Positions 1-5,416 of a stretch of DNA of 5,416 bases are shown piece by piece. The DNA is from Bacillota bacterium (GTDB taxonomy: Bacteria > Bacillota > Clostridia > Lachnospirales > Lachnospiraceae), in the NCBI GenBank assembly GCA_023395555.1, contig JAEWYQ010000034.1, positions 1 through 5,416 on the forward strand. The letters run 5' to 3'. The translations under genes were made by a program, and so were the position numbers. The first letter of the stretch is position 1. Each line of letters starts with the position of its first letter. A model generated the notes under the pieces. The model ran no database searches, was not told the DNA's origin, and worked only from the letters and a program-made list of their open reading frames with translations.

Positions 1-875
1 TTCTTTGTCTCACCGTATTTGATAGAAAGCTGGGTACAGGTGGCCTGTCCGCCGTAATCCTTCATACGCTTCATGATTTCGAGGCTGCTGGTATGGAATA
101 TGGTGTTGTCCTGCAGGAGTTTTACCCAGTCGCCGACGGATAGCTCCGGTGAATAATCCGCGGGCCACCATTCTTTGGCATATCCGCCTTTCTGTTCACT
201 GTAATAACGGCTAATATAAAAGCCGACATCAATAGTAAGAGTATGAAGCGCAGGATCAGGATAGCAGCTGTCAGTAAGCTGTGATTTCAGCAAACCGATC
301 AGTTCTTCCTCCTGCTGTAATTCAGTACAGACTTCGTCATATAGCTTTAGGAAATTCCTGATATTGTCCGCATATGCGCCTCTCTTGAAGCCGTAATTGC
401 TTTCCAGCTCGCTTGCAACAACTTTAATCTCACTTATTTTATAGATGTAATATTTATCCGGGTAGCGAAGCCACAGGTATGTACTGATGGTATTTTCGTT
501 CTGATAATGCTGACCCGCGCCATTGCCGTACCTGCCAAGCATTGCGGCGGACTTCATTTTAAAATTCTCAATGCGTTCATAGACCTCCCTGCTTTCATCA
601 AAGAGATCAATAAACATAGCGCGCACTTCCTCCGGCGCTGCGTTGGCAAAAATCTGTATCATTTTAGCCGGGAAGTTATTCACAGAAGCAAGCAGATTAT
701 ATGTTTTAGCAAGAGCACGTGTGAGCATGTCTGCAAAATCTGATGCATTGACATTCCAATTGTCTTGAAACCACTTTACGGCTTCCCATTTATATTTTTC
801 ATTTGGCCACTGCTGTAAGATAAAATCTTGTTTATAGCTTACCAGAACCTCTTTTAGACGGAATTTGTCAAACAT
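1..875 (-). CDS. McrB-like AAA+/GTPase restriction protein, N-terminal part (runs off left edge)
   Basis: The frame is open from an ATG at 875 to the left edge with no internal stop, giving 291 residues. A ribosome binding site (AGGAG at 883-887) sits 7 nt before the ATG. The visible part is a largely helical, aromatic-rich N-terminal region with the blocks NEKYKWEAVKWFQDNW (residues 25-40), RAMFIDLFDES (85-95), YLWLRYPDKYYIYK (133-146) and YGGQATCTQLSIKYG (274-288). From memory these match the N-terminus of long Firmicutes proteins annotated as AAA-family ATPase or McrB. In those proteins this part probably reads modified DNA and a GTP-hydrolysing AAA+ motor follows. The Walker motifs would lie beyond the window, so the ATPase assignment is inferred from this resemblance and from the Mrr-like nuclease gene 40 bp upstream. 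The short gap and shared strand indicate one operon. No lesion is visible in this part. An alternative is another large DNA-binding ATPase of a defence system. Confidence 0.68.
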   Translation of the reverse strand, partial: MFDKFRLKEVLVSYKQDFILQQWPNEKYKWEAVKWFQDNWNVNASDFADMLTRALAKTYNLLASVNNFPAKMIQIFANAAPEEVRAMFIDLFDESREVYERIENFKMKSAAMLGRYGNGAGQHYQNENTISTYLWLRYPDKYYIYKISEIKVVASELESNYGFKRGAYADNIRNFLKLYDEVCTELQQEEELIGLLKSQLTDSCYPDPALHTLTIDVGFYISRYYSEQKGGYAKEWWPADYSPELSVGDWVKLLQDNTIFHTSSLEIMKRMKDYGGQATCTQLSIKYGETK

Positions 876-915
876 GATATCTCTCCTTTGTGTTTATCGC
901 AATGAGTCTTGATCT

Positions 916-1947
916 TTACCCCAATAGGCTCAGATCATTTTCTATCGTTTTCTCCAGCTCACTCCATTTCCGAACCAGAATATCATAAAAGTCCTCCTTT
1001 TTCGTGACGGATAATAAATCCTCCTTGGTAATACACAGAACGAATCCTCCCATCAGAGCCAGTTGCCGAATCTCATCCGCTGCCGCTTGGGTCACTCCGC
1101 CTTTACTGAATAACAGCGTCGTCTTGTTCCCTTTCACTTGCATAATTTCTCCAATATTACGGACAACAGCAACCATCCGCCTTCTTCCCCAAATTCTTGC
1201 ATTCCACCAAAATCAAAGCGCCAAGATCCCAAAGCTTTTCATCTGTGGATATATTCATACAGCACAAATCAATCTCCTGTCTGGCAACAGACAGCCGTTT
1301 CCCTCCGATCCTTAGCCCGGTAATCCTTTCCAGCATATATTCAGCAGCATTCTCCCAAATAACTCCCTTTTCATACGCGGTCCCCTCCTCTGTGCTATTC
1401 AGCAGCCTTCGGAAGTCATCCAACCGAAAAGAAGGGGTATGCTTACCGCCTCCTTCATCCACGGAAGCCGTTCATCCTTGTATTCCAATCCAATTCCTAA
1501 ACAGCTAACCGCCAAATTCCCGCCCTTTTTAGCAAGCTGGAACTGCTGAAGCGCATAGAACTGTCCCCTACAGAATGTATGCTTTGCAATAATCCAAGCC
1601 AGATGCTCCGGTAATCTGTTTCTTTCCTCTTGCTCTTTCAGCTTCTCTATTATTACTGTCTCAAAATCAAAATCATGACGGTTAATGATATGCTGATAAA
1701 TTTCTCTTTGGGTTTTACTTATCTGGTCTGTAACCTCTTTTGTCTGTAACGCCGTGCCTAATATGCAGTAGATTTCTAGTATGTCCTCCGGTTGTACATC
1801 ACCTGCTTCTGATTTTATCTCTGATATCCTCTTTGGAAAATCACTCAGCGCCCATCGTAAATTATGAACTGCCTTAACCTCAATACGCCCTGTTTCTACA
1901 TCTCTTAGGGCAATTAATTATACTATCAGCATCCCTGCATATTCCAA
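916..1947 (-). pseudogene. Mrr-like type IV restriction endonuclease, broken by a stop codon and two frameshifts
   Basis: Reading from a TTG at 1947, three collinear segments make one protein of about 343 residues. Segment 1 is helical and unrecognised (1947 to about 1437). Segment 2 (about 1437-1174) holds the Mrr-type nuclease core: WENAAEYMLERITGLRIGGK, then RQEID and ILVECKN. The presumed catalytic residues are Asp (codon 1268-1270), Glu (1202-1204) and Lys (1196-1198), the D...ExK pattern of the Mrr_cat PD-(D/E)XK fold. Segment 3 (1173-916) is the C-terminal part (VAVVRNIGEIMQVKGNKTTL, then FVLCITKEDL). Three lesions are seen: TAA at codon 10 (1918-1920); an apparent 1-base loss in the G run at 1434-1437; an apparent 1-base gain at 1173-1174. 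The shifts are opposite, so the original frame returns. No ATG, GTG or TTG follows the TAA in segment 1, so re-initiation is unlikely. Such nucleases cut DNA carrying foreign base modification, here presumably with the McrB-like product downstream. Sequencing error could explain the frameshifts but less easily the stop. Confidence 0.82.
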
Positions 1948-1955
1948 TCTTATTT

Positions 1956-1962
1956 CCCCTCC
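1956..1962 (-). promoter_or_regulatory. Ribosome binding site that places the nuclease start at TTG 1947
   Basis: GGAGGGG lies 8 nt before TTG at 1945-1947, which is in frame with the nuclease pseudogene. A more upstream ATG (1969-1971) opens only a seven-codon frame ending in TAA, and it precedes the site. The start is therefore placed at the TTG, upstream of the nonsense codon at 1918-1920. Confidence 0.55.
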
Positions 1963-1992
1963 AATTTATCCATAATCCTATGAACCCACTAT

Positions 1993-2011
1993 GAGCTAAC
2001 GGACTTAGCTC
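1993..2011. repeat. Perfect 7-bp inverted repeat with 5-nt loop between regulator and restriction operon
   Basis: GAGCTAA at 1993-1999 and TTAGCTC at 2005-2011 flank CGGAC. The dyad lies in the 97-bp gap between the stop of the Cro/CI-type regulator and the start of the nuclease pseudogene. There is no T run after it on either strand, so it is a poor Rho-independent terminator. It could be an operator for the neighbouring regulator or a weak hairpin. Only the symmetry is seen; any function is inferred. Confidence 0.4.
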
Positions 2012-2044
2012 CAAACACTTGAAAATCCCTTGTTTTCAGTCTTT

Positions 2045-2530
2045 TCATTTATTTCTTATGAAAAGCGCAGCCCCTGCTCCCCAGAACGCAACTCCTAAAA
2101 TAAACAAGCCTGCGGATAAACCATCCAGTATCCCCGGTAAAAGCTGTGAATTCATACTTTCCATATCCAGCTTGAGAAGCTCCGGCAGCCGATCGCCTAC
2201 ATTCATTAATAATAAACCTATCGCGGCATATATAATCATTCTTTTTTGTTTCTTCAAGGCTTCGATGATTGTTGTGAGATCAAGGATTGTTTTTTCAGAA
2301 TGCGTCATCTGTTCCTCCTCCAAACTTTCCCCGCTCAGCAATTCACTTACCGTGATGCCCAGTATTTCACTTAATGGTTTCATCAGCGCCGCATCCGGAA
2401 GACCTCTTCCGCATTCCCATTTGGAAACAGCCTTGTTTGTAATTCCTAGATGCTCTGCTAATTGTTCCTGGGTTATATTCTTTTCTTTTCTTTTTTGGGC
2501 AATAAATTTGCCTATCTTTATTTGATCCAT
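2045..2530 (-). CDS. Membrane-anchored Cro/CI (XRE)-family transcriptional regulator
   Basis: This 161-residue protein has an N-terminal HTH_3 domain (about residues 7-61) with the helix-turn-helix around ITQEQLAEHLGITNKAVSKW and the conserved continuation ECGRGLPD. A charged linker (about 66-97, LEEEQMTHSEK) follows. Two hydrophobic stretches, about 98-110 (RMIIYAAIGLLLM) and about 134-157 (ILDGLSAGLFILGVAFWGAG), are probably membrane helices. The C-terminus is FIRNK. HTH regulators with a short membrane tail are common in Clostridia, and most have no known target. The start is set at ATG 2530 because AGGAG at 2539-2543 is 8 nt away; the GTG at 2539 and ATG at 2536 overlap or crowd that site. 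It lies 97 bp upstream of the broken nuclease gene on the same strand, so it may have controlled that operon or itself, but nothing in the sequence proves this. Confidence 0.88.
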   Translation of the reverse strand: MDQIKIGKFIAQKRKEKNITQEQLAEHLGITNKAVSKWECGRGLPDAALMKPLSEILGITVSELLSGESLEEEQMTHSEKTILDLTTIIEALKKQKRMIIYAAIGLLLMNVGDRLPELLKLDMESMNSQLLPGILDGLSAGLFILGVAFWGAGAALFIRNK

Positions 2531-2538
2531 ATTCATCA

Positions 2539-2543
2539 CTCCT
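2539..2543 (-). promoter_or_regulatory. Ribosome binding site choosing ATG 2530 for the regulator
   Basis: AGGAG, within AAAAGGAG, lies 8 nt before the ATG at 2528-2530. Spacing to the ATG at 2536 is only 2 nt, and the GTG at 2537-2539 overlaps the site. The regulator therefore most likely begins MDQIKIG. An AT-rich stretch just upstream (TAATAT near 2557-2562) could be a -10 element, but no good -35 goes with it. Confidence 0.5.
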
Positions 2544-2585
2544 TTTCCTAGGCTGAGTATATTATTTTTTCAGATAAATGTCTTC

Positions 2586-2715
2586 CTACCAGGAGTAGAA
2601 TATGGGTAGAAGCTTATATTTCTTATCATCCCAGGTACCGCTGCAGGAATACGGCTGCCTCTGCAAACCAATTTGAATCACTGTCATCAGACCAGTCAAT
2701 CGTTTCAGTTCCAAG
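2586..2715 (-). pseudogene. Probable frameshifted C-terminal coding tail downstream of the lipoprotein
   Basis: Beyond the lipoprotein stop, the neighbouring frame gives a protein-like stretch: GTETIDWSDDSDSNWF, then AEAAVFLQRY, ending at a TGA (2626-2628). A further one-base shift at about 2634 gives WDDKKYKLLPIFYSW and a TAG at 2586-2588. The frame joins the lipoprotein frame if one T is removed from the five-T run (minus strand, 2716-2720). The tail could be the lost C-terminus of the lipoprotein or the end of a gene whose front was deleted. I do not recognise the family. Reasons for thinking it was coding are the plausible amino-acid composition and the continuity across two small shifts. 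The main doubt is that short open frames like this also occur by chance. Confidence 0.33.
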
Positions 2716-3361
2716 AAAAATTTTCCGGTTTTTTTATATCAACATTGTCATCTTCTGAAGAAGATAATTGATTCAAATCTGTGAAAACTCCATTGACATA
2801 GTCATATACAAAAACACCGTTTTGGGTTCTGTATTCAGTATCTTTAACTTGATACGAAACAAGTATACGAGTGCTGTCCGGTGACCATTCGATAGGCGAC
2901 ACATATGGGTCGGGCCGGTCTGGATTTATTTCATAGTCAAATTTTTCTCCCATATTCTTAAAACTGTCCATGATGTCAAAAATTGATTGCATACCGATTT
3001 TGTCATGTGTTCGTACATCCAATATGGAAAAATCAGACCAAGTCCTTCCATGATATGCAGCCGTTATATATTTGCTGTCTGGCGACCAAAGAAAATCAAA
3101 ATCTTTGCCTACAATATGAAACGTACAAATCATGGTATATTTTTCGTTGTCATACAACTGCACATCGTAAATGCTGTAAAGTAAACCGTTTTCATCCTCT
3201 AAATCTTCTTTAATGTACTGGCACACTGCCAATTTGCCGTTTGGTGATATCACAGCATCATCAGGTATGATATATGCTGTTTTTGGGGGAGTATTATCAT
3301 GAGCTGCACAACCAGTTAAAAACATAATCCCACAAAGAAAAATAGTAATAATCTTTCTCAA
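2705..3361 (-). CDS. Lipoprotein with TolB/WD40-like beta-propeller motifs
   Basis: The product has 218 residues. It starts with a lipoprotein signal peptide: basic RK at 2-3, hydrophobic IITIFLCGIMF, and lipobox LTGC with the modified Cys at 18. It should be exported and anchored on the outer face of the membrane. Three blade-like repeats follow, marked ISPNGK (38-43), WSPDSK (92-97) and WSPDST (159-164), each followed by a strand such as YITAAYHG or RILVSYQV. This is the PD40/WD40-like pattern of beta-propellers; three blades are few, so the protein may be a partial propeller or truncated. The start is TTG 3361, with AGGAGG at 3372-3377, 10 nt away. It begins 30 bp after the stop of the 138-residue gene, which suggests co-transcription. 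The last residues (PENFSWN) resemble a normal propeller end, but a coding-like tail continues in another frame after the stop. The ligand or partner is unknown. Confidence 0.78.
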   Translation of the reverse strand: MRKIITIFLCGIMFLTGCAAHDNTPPKTAYIIPDDAVISPNGKLAVCQYIKEDLEDENGLLYSIYDVQLYDNEKYTMICTFHIVGKDFDFLWSPDSKYITAAYHGRTWSDFSILDVRTHDKIGMQSIFDIMDSFKNMGEKFDYEINPDRPDPYVSPIEWSPDSTRILVSYQVKDTEYRTQNGVFVYDYVNGVFTDLNQLSSSEDDNVDIKKPENFSWN

Positions 3362-3371
3362 AACAAATATT

Positions 3372-3377
3372 CCTCCT
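3372..3377 (-). promoter_or_regulatory. Ribosome binding site supporting the TTG start of the lipoprotein
   Basis: AGGAGG lies 10 nt before TTG 3361. No ATG or GTG in the same frame lies between it and the signal peptide, and the TTG directly precedes the basic RK of the signal peptide. Confidence 0.6.
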
Positions 3378-3391
3378 TGTTCAATTAGAAT

Positions 3392-3808
3392 TTATCGATT
3401 TGTACATTTAATGTATTCCGCCACCAAATAAAAATTTTCAAGGTCTTTTTCATCAAGACCTCTATATGCAAAGAGGTCGTTATAAATTTTTTCTGAACCC
3501 TCTACGCAAAAATAACCAGTAACTAAATCTATACCAATAAATGCCTTATCTTCCTCAATATAATAGGTTACAGGATTAGGTGATACACCCTGCGGCAGTT
3601 TTTCTTTGAATGGTTCATTATTCATAATATTTTCAACAACTACTTTATTTGCATTATCCGTATTTATCAGTGATACAGGATAATGTGCTTTCAGGTATTC
3701 ATCTAACTCTATCCCTGTTTTCCTGTTAAATCCAAGGAAATCTCGCTTCTCTTTATATATCTTTTTCCATTCTTCAATCATTTCTGGTGTTGCTTCTTTT
3801 GTCATCAT
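3392..3808 (-). CDS. Uncharacterised 138-residue acidic cytoplasmic protein
   Basis: This is a complete open frame starting at ATG 3808 with GGAGG at 3816-3820, 7 nt upstream; a second ATG follows directly. I do not recognise a named family. The protein is acidic and soluble, with no signal peptide or membrane segment. The N-terminal third is helical and charged (MIEEWKKIYKEKRDFL, 10-25; GIELDEYLKAHYPV, 32-45). The middle is probably strand-rich (VTYYIEEDKAFIGIDLVTGY, 80-99). The C-terminus is FAYRGLDEKDLENFYLVAEY (113-132). From memory, similar hypothetical proteins occur in Clostridia, including the FIGIDLVTGYFCVEGS-like block, so it is probably a real conserved gene. Its stop is 30 bp before the lipoprotein start, so the two are probably one operon. 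Small acidic proteins like this can be immunity proteins or antitoxins, but no toxin is visible here and I do not claim that role. Confidence 0.75.
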   Translation of the reverse strand: MMTKEATPEMIEEWKKIYKEKRDFLGFNRKTGIELDEYLKAHYPVSLINTDNANKVVVENIMNNEPFKEKLPQGVSPNPVTYYIEEDKAFIGIDLVTGYFCVEGSEKIYNDLFAYRGLDEKDLENFYLVAEYIKCTNR

Positions 3809-3846
3809 GAACTATCCTCCACATTCAATTTTTTCAATTTGATTAT

Positions 3847-4038
3847 TCATTTAACTTCAATACTATACACCCTTGAATCTTCTCCATTCATATCCTTCAT
3901 CATTTGGTAGAATGAATATCCGTATTTCTCATATAGTCCTGTTTCATTAGTCGATATATAAATCTGATAAGCACCTTTGCTTTTAGCCGCCTCATATGCA
4001 AACTCTAAAAGAAGTCCCATATATCCCTTCTCCTCTTG
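3847..4038 (-). pseudogene. GNAT-family N-acetyltransferase, C-terminal remnant
   Basis: Sixty-three codons are open from 4038 to a TGA at 3847-3849. They read EEKGYMGLLLEFAYEAAKSK, then AYQIYISTNETGLYEKYGYS, then FYQMMKDMNGEDSRVYS. This is the C-terminal half of a GNAT acetyltransferase: the end of the acetyl-CoA-binding motif A (GYMG plus the following helix) and motif B (GLYEKYGYSFYQ). The N-terminal half of the fold, including the start of motif A, is missing. Upstream, stops interrupt the frame at 4039-4041 and the sequence no longer looks coding. A neighbouring frame adds only AVVTR before its own TGA, hinting at a frameshift close to the break. An ATG at 4020 with GGAG upstream could give a 57-residue peptide, which could not form a working enzyme. 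It lies 38 bp upstream of the 138-residue gene and may once have headed that operon. Confidence 0.8.
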
Positions 4039-4174
4039 TTACGACGGCTCATAAGGGCAAAAATGAGGGAAAGAAATTTCTATAACAAATTATAACACGA
4101 AACAAAAAGGACGAGAAGAACTGATTGAAATGTTTTCTTTATTTCTCCAAAATCAAAGAAAGGACTGATAAGAA
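4039..4174. other. Non-coding junction between GNAT remnant and plus-strand small gene
   Basis: I see no convincing gene in this 136-bp stretch. It holds a perfect 10-bp palindrome AGAAATTTCT (4072-4081) and a tandem pair TATAACA at 4081-4087 and 4091-4097, spaced by three bases. The direct repeats could include a -10 element for the gene at 4175, but no matching -35 is evident. The GNAT homology stops at the left end of this stretch, so a recombination or insertion boundary probably lies here. Confidence 0.4.
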
Positions 4175-4420
4175 ATGAGATTTCTTCATGCTGAATTCAA
4201 CATGTACCACAATAGTATTGACATTAACACCTATGCAGGATATATCCTAAGAATTGACTGCAATGTAGCAGAGGACGGATTACGGACAACACCCGGCTCT
4301 CAATGTACCTTAAATGCTCTGGCAATAGACGAACCGCTTGAATGTGCGCGATTAGCACTTGAAGGGCGTCTATGCGTCTGGCTCTTTGACGACATTTTAA
4401 TTGTTATTCACTGTAAATGA
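4175..4420 (+). CDS. Small 81-residue protein resembling orphan proteins of Firmicutes conjugative elements
   Basis: A complete open frame starts at ATG 4175 with AAAGGA at 4159-4164, 10 nt upstream. It is the only plus-strand gene in the window. Key blocks are LHAEFNMYHNSIDINTYAGY (residues 4-23), LRIDCNVAEDGL (25-36), TTPGSQ (38-43) and LNALAIDEPLECARLALEG (46-64). From memory this resembles small proteins of Lachnospiraceae and related Clostridia, possibly those labelled DUF6061, often seen in or beside conjugative elements; I cannot confirm this without a search. There is no signal peptide or membrane segment. The ending (VWLFDDILIVIHCK) reads differently from the homologues I recall, so the C-terminus could be altered. 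It converges on the ABC transporter gene with only 27 bp between the stops and no clear terminator hairpin. The function is unknown. Confidence 0.6.
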   Translation: MRFLHAEFNMYHNSIDINTYAGYILRIDCNVAEDGLRTTPGSQCTLNALAIDEPLECARLALEGRLCVWLFDDILIVIHCK

Positions 4421-4447
4421 TGTAATCCGATTTCTTTTCCTTGTCAA

Positions 4448-5416
4448 TTAGTTATAATACTGTGCCTGCGCTTGCCAGAGTTCATAATACTTTCCTCCAT
4501 TGTCCCGCACCAGTTCTTCGTGACTGCCGTGCTGAACAATCTCACCATGATCAAAAACAATGATATCATCACAGAAACGACAGGATGAAAGGCGGTGACT
4601 GATAAAAATGGACGTCTTGTCTGCCACGAGACGGTTGAAATTCGCATAGACCTCCGCCTCTGCGAGCGGATCGAGCGCAGCAGTCGGCTCATCGAGCACA
4701 ACAAACGGTGCATCCTTATAGAGTGCCCGTGCGAGTGCGATCTTCTGCGCTTCGCCGCCGGAAAGGTCAATCCCGTCATTCTCGTAATCTTTGCCTATCG
4801 CTGTCTCAATGCCGTTCTCCAAGCTCTCCAATCGCTGTGCAAGCCCCGCCCGCACCAAACAGTCACGCAGCCGCTCACTGTCATAATCTTGCTGCGTTGA
4901 GACATTTGCGGCGAGCGAAAAAGCGAACAGCTTGTAATCCTGAAACACCACGGAAAACAGCTTCAGATACTCGTCGTAGCTGTAGTGCGAAATATCAATA
5001 CCGTTCAGCAGAATCTCCCCTTCTGTTGGATCATACAGCCGGCACAGCAGCTTAATAAAAGTAGTCTTCCCGCTTCCATTCATGCCAACTATAGCTAACC
5101 TCTGCCCTTCATGAAGCGCCATTGATACGTTACGCAGTGCATAGTTCTCCTGACCCGGATACTTAAAAGACACATTACGAAATTCGACCTCATATCCTTT
5201 TTTGCTGACCGGACTATCCCCTTGATTCATTTTGTTTGGCATATCTAAAAATTCAAATACAGTATGTAAAAAAGAGGTATTATTCCTTAAATCACCTAAC
5301 GTTTCAATCAGCATGGCTAAACCGTTTGATAACGCAATAATAGCACTCACATATTTTACAATTGAACCCGCACCGAAAGCACCTCCCAGTGCTTTTAAGC
5401 ATACAAAGATATATGC
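4448..5416 (-). CDS. ABC exporter, C-terminal part: end of membrane domain plus complete ATP-binding domain
   Basis: The frame is open from the right edge to TAA at 4448-4450 (322 visible residues). The ATG-like start at 5350 is only an internal GTG. Residues 1-37 (CLKALGGAFGAGSIVKYVSA onward) are the last membrane helix region. The block FLHTVFEFLDMPN, a linker and VEFRNVSFKYPG then lead into the nucleotide-binding domain. All ATPase motifs are intact: Walker A GMNGSGKT (111-118), Q-loop VFQDYKLF, signature LSGGEAQ (218-224), Walker B FVVLDE with D-loop ALDP (238-249), and H-loop ISHRLSS with His 274. The layout is a fused membrane-plus-ATPase exporter. The sequence style (KLLCRLYDPTEGEILLNGID, LWQAQAQYY end) is that of Firmicutes peptide or drug exporters, which often work as heterodimers; a partner would lie to the right. 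The substrate cannot be read from this part. The stretch encoding the linker (5221-5280) is about 25% GC, against about 57% for 4681-4740. Confidence 0.92.
   Translation of the reverse strand, partial: AYIFVCLKALGGAFGAGSIVKYVSAIIALSNGLAMLIETLGDLRNNTSFLHTVFEFLDMPNKMNQGDSPVSKKGYEVEFRNVSFKYPGQENYALRNVSMALHEGQRLAIVGMNGSGKTTFIKLLCRLYDPTEGEILLNGIDISHYSYDEYLKLFSVVFQDYKLFAFSLAANVSTQQDYDSERLRDCLVRAGLAQRLESLENGIETAIGKDYENDGIDLSGGEAQKIALARALYKDAPFVVLDEPTAALDPLAEAEVYANFNRLVADKTSIFISHRLSSCRFCDDIIVFDHGEIVQHGSHEELVRDNGGKYYELWQAQAQYYN

Noticed and set aside
1173..1440. Programmed ribosomal frameshifting to make the full nuclease.
   Set aside because: Neither shift site matches a known slippery heptamer with a stimulatory structure, and frameshifting would not bypass the in-frame TAA at 1918-1920.
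1157..1462. The nuclease core as an independent 101-residue gene starting at GTG 1462.
   Set aside because: It has no ribosome binding site at the GTG. The protein sequence continues into the flanking frames on both sides, so it is the middle of a broken gene.
1993..2011. Rho-independent terminator or integron attC-like site at the 7-bp dyad.
   Set aside because: There is no T run for a terminator, and the GTTRRRY/RYYYAAC core pattern of attC is not met.
2019..2525. A plus-strand open frame of 168 codons opposite the Cro/CI-type regulator.
   Set aside because: It is the antisense of a gene with a clear HTH domain and ribosome binding site, and its own translation shows no recognisable family.
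4034..4045. The minus strand carries GTCGTAACAAG, which matches the conserved 3' end of 16S rRNA.
   Set aside because: The match is only 11 bases. The flanks differ completely from 16S rRNA and the anti-Shine-Dalgarno region is absent, so it is taken as chance.
4005..4052. A minus-strand short frame from ATG 4052 reading MSRRNKRRRDIWDFF, possibly the start of a mobile-element gene.
   Set aside because: It is only 15 codons, has no ribosome binding site, and runs out of frame through the well-supported GNAT remnant.
4595..5055. Several open frames overlapping the ABC transporter on both strands.
   Set aside because: They are shadows of the GC-rich ATPase domain, whose motifs are complete in the minus-strand frame.

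Overview
The window looks like an accessory region of a Firmicutes chromosome, most likely a Lachnospiraceae/Clostridia relative. The reasons are the strong AGGAGG-type ribosome binding sites, the use of TTG starts, the moderate-to-low GC content, and the protein families present. Nearly everything is on the minus strand. One small gene at 4175-4420 is on the plus strand.

Layout from left to right: (1) positions 1-1947 hold the remains of a type IV (modification-dependent) restriction operon, transcribed leftwards. An Mrr-like PD-(D/E)XK nuclease gene comes first and carries one nonsense codon and two frameshifts. It is followed by the intact N-terminal 291 codons of an McrB-like AAA+/GTPase protein that runs off the left edge. 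(2) Just upstream on the same strand is a Cro/CI-type regulator with two C-terminal membrane helices (2045-2530). (3) Positions 2586-3361 hold a lipoprotein with TolB/WD40-like beta-propeller motifs, then a short, probably frameshifted coding tail. (4) An unrecognised 138-residue acidic protein (3392-3808) lies 30 bp upstream of the lipoprotein and is probably co-transcribed with it. (5) The C-terminal 63 residues of a GNAT acetyltransferase (3847-4038) end abruptly at a junction. (6) Non-coding DNA and a plus-strand gene for an 81-residue protein (4175-4420) follow; the protein resembles small orphan proteins of Firmicutes conjugative elements. (7) Positions 4448-5416 encode the C-terminal part of an ABC exporter (end of the membrane domain plus a complete nucleotide-binding domain), open at the right edge.

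The common theme is decay and mosaic assembly. There are at least two clear gene remnants (the Mrr-like nuclease and the GNAT tail) and a probable third (the lipoprotein tail), all beside intact genes. The likely working genes are the regulator, the lipoprotein, the 138-residue protein, the 81-residue protein and the ABC exporter. The McrB-like partner is intact as far as visible, but its nuclease cannot be made as one chain from this sequence unless the lesions are sequencing errors. I found no tRNA, rRNA, CRISPR array or complete insertion sequence.
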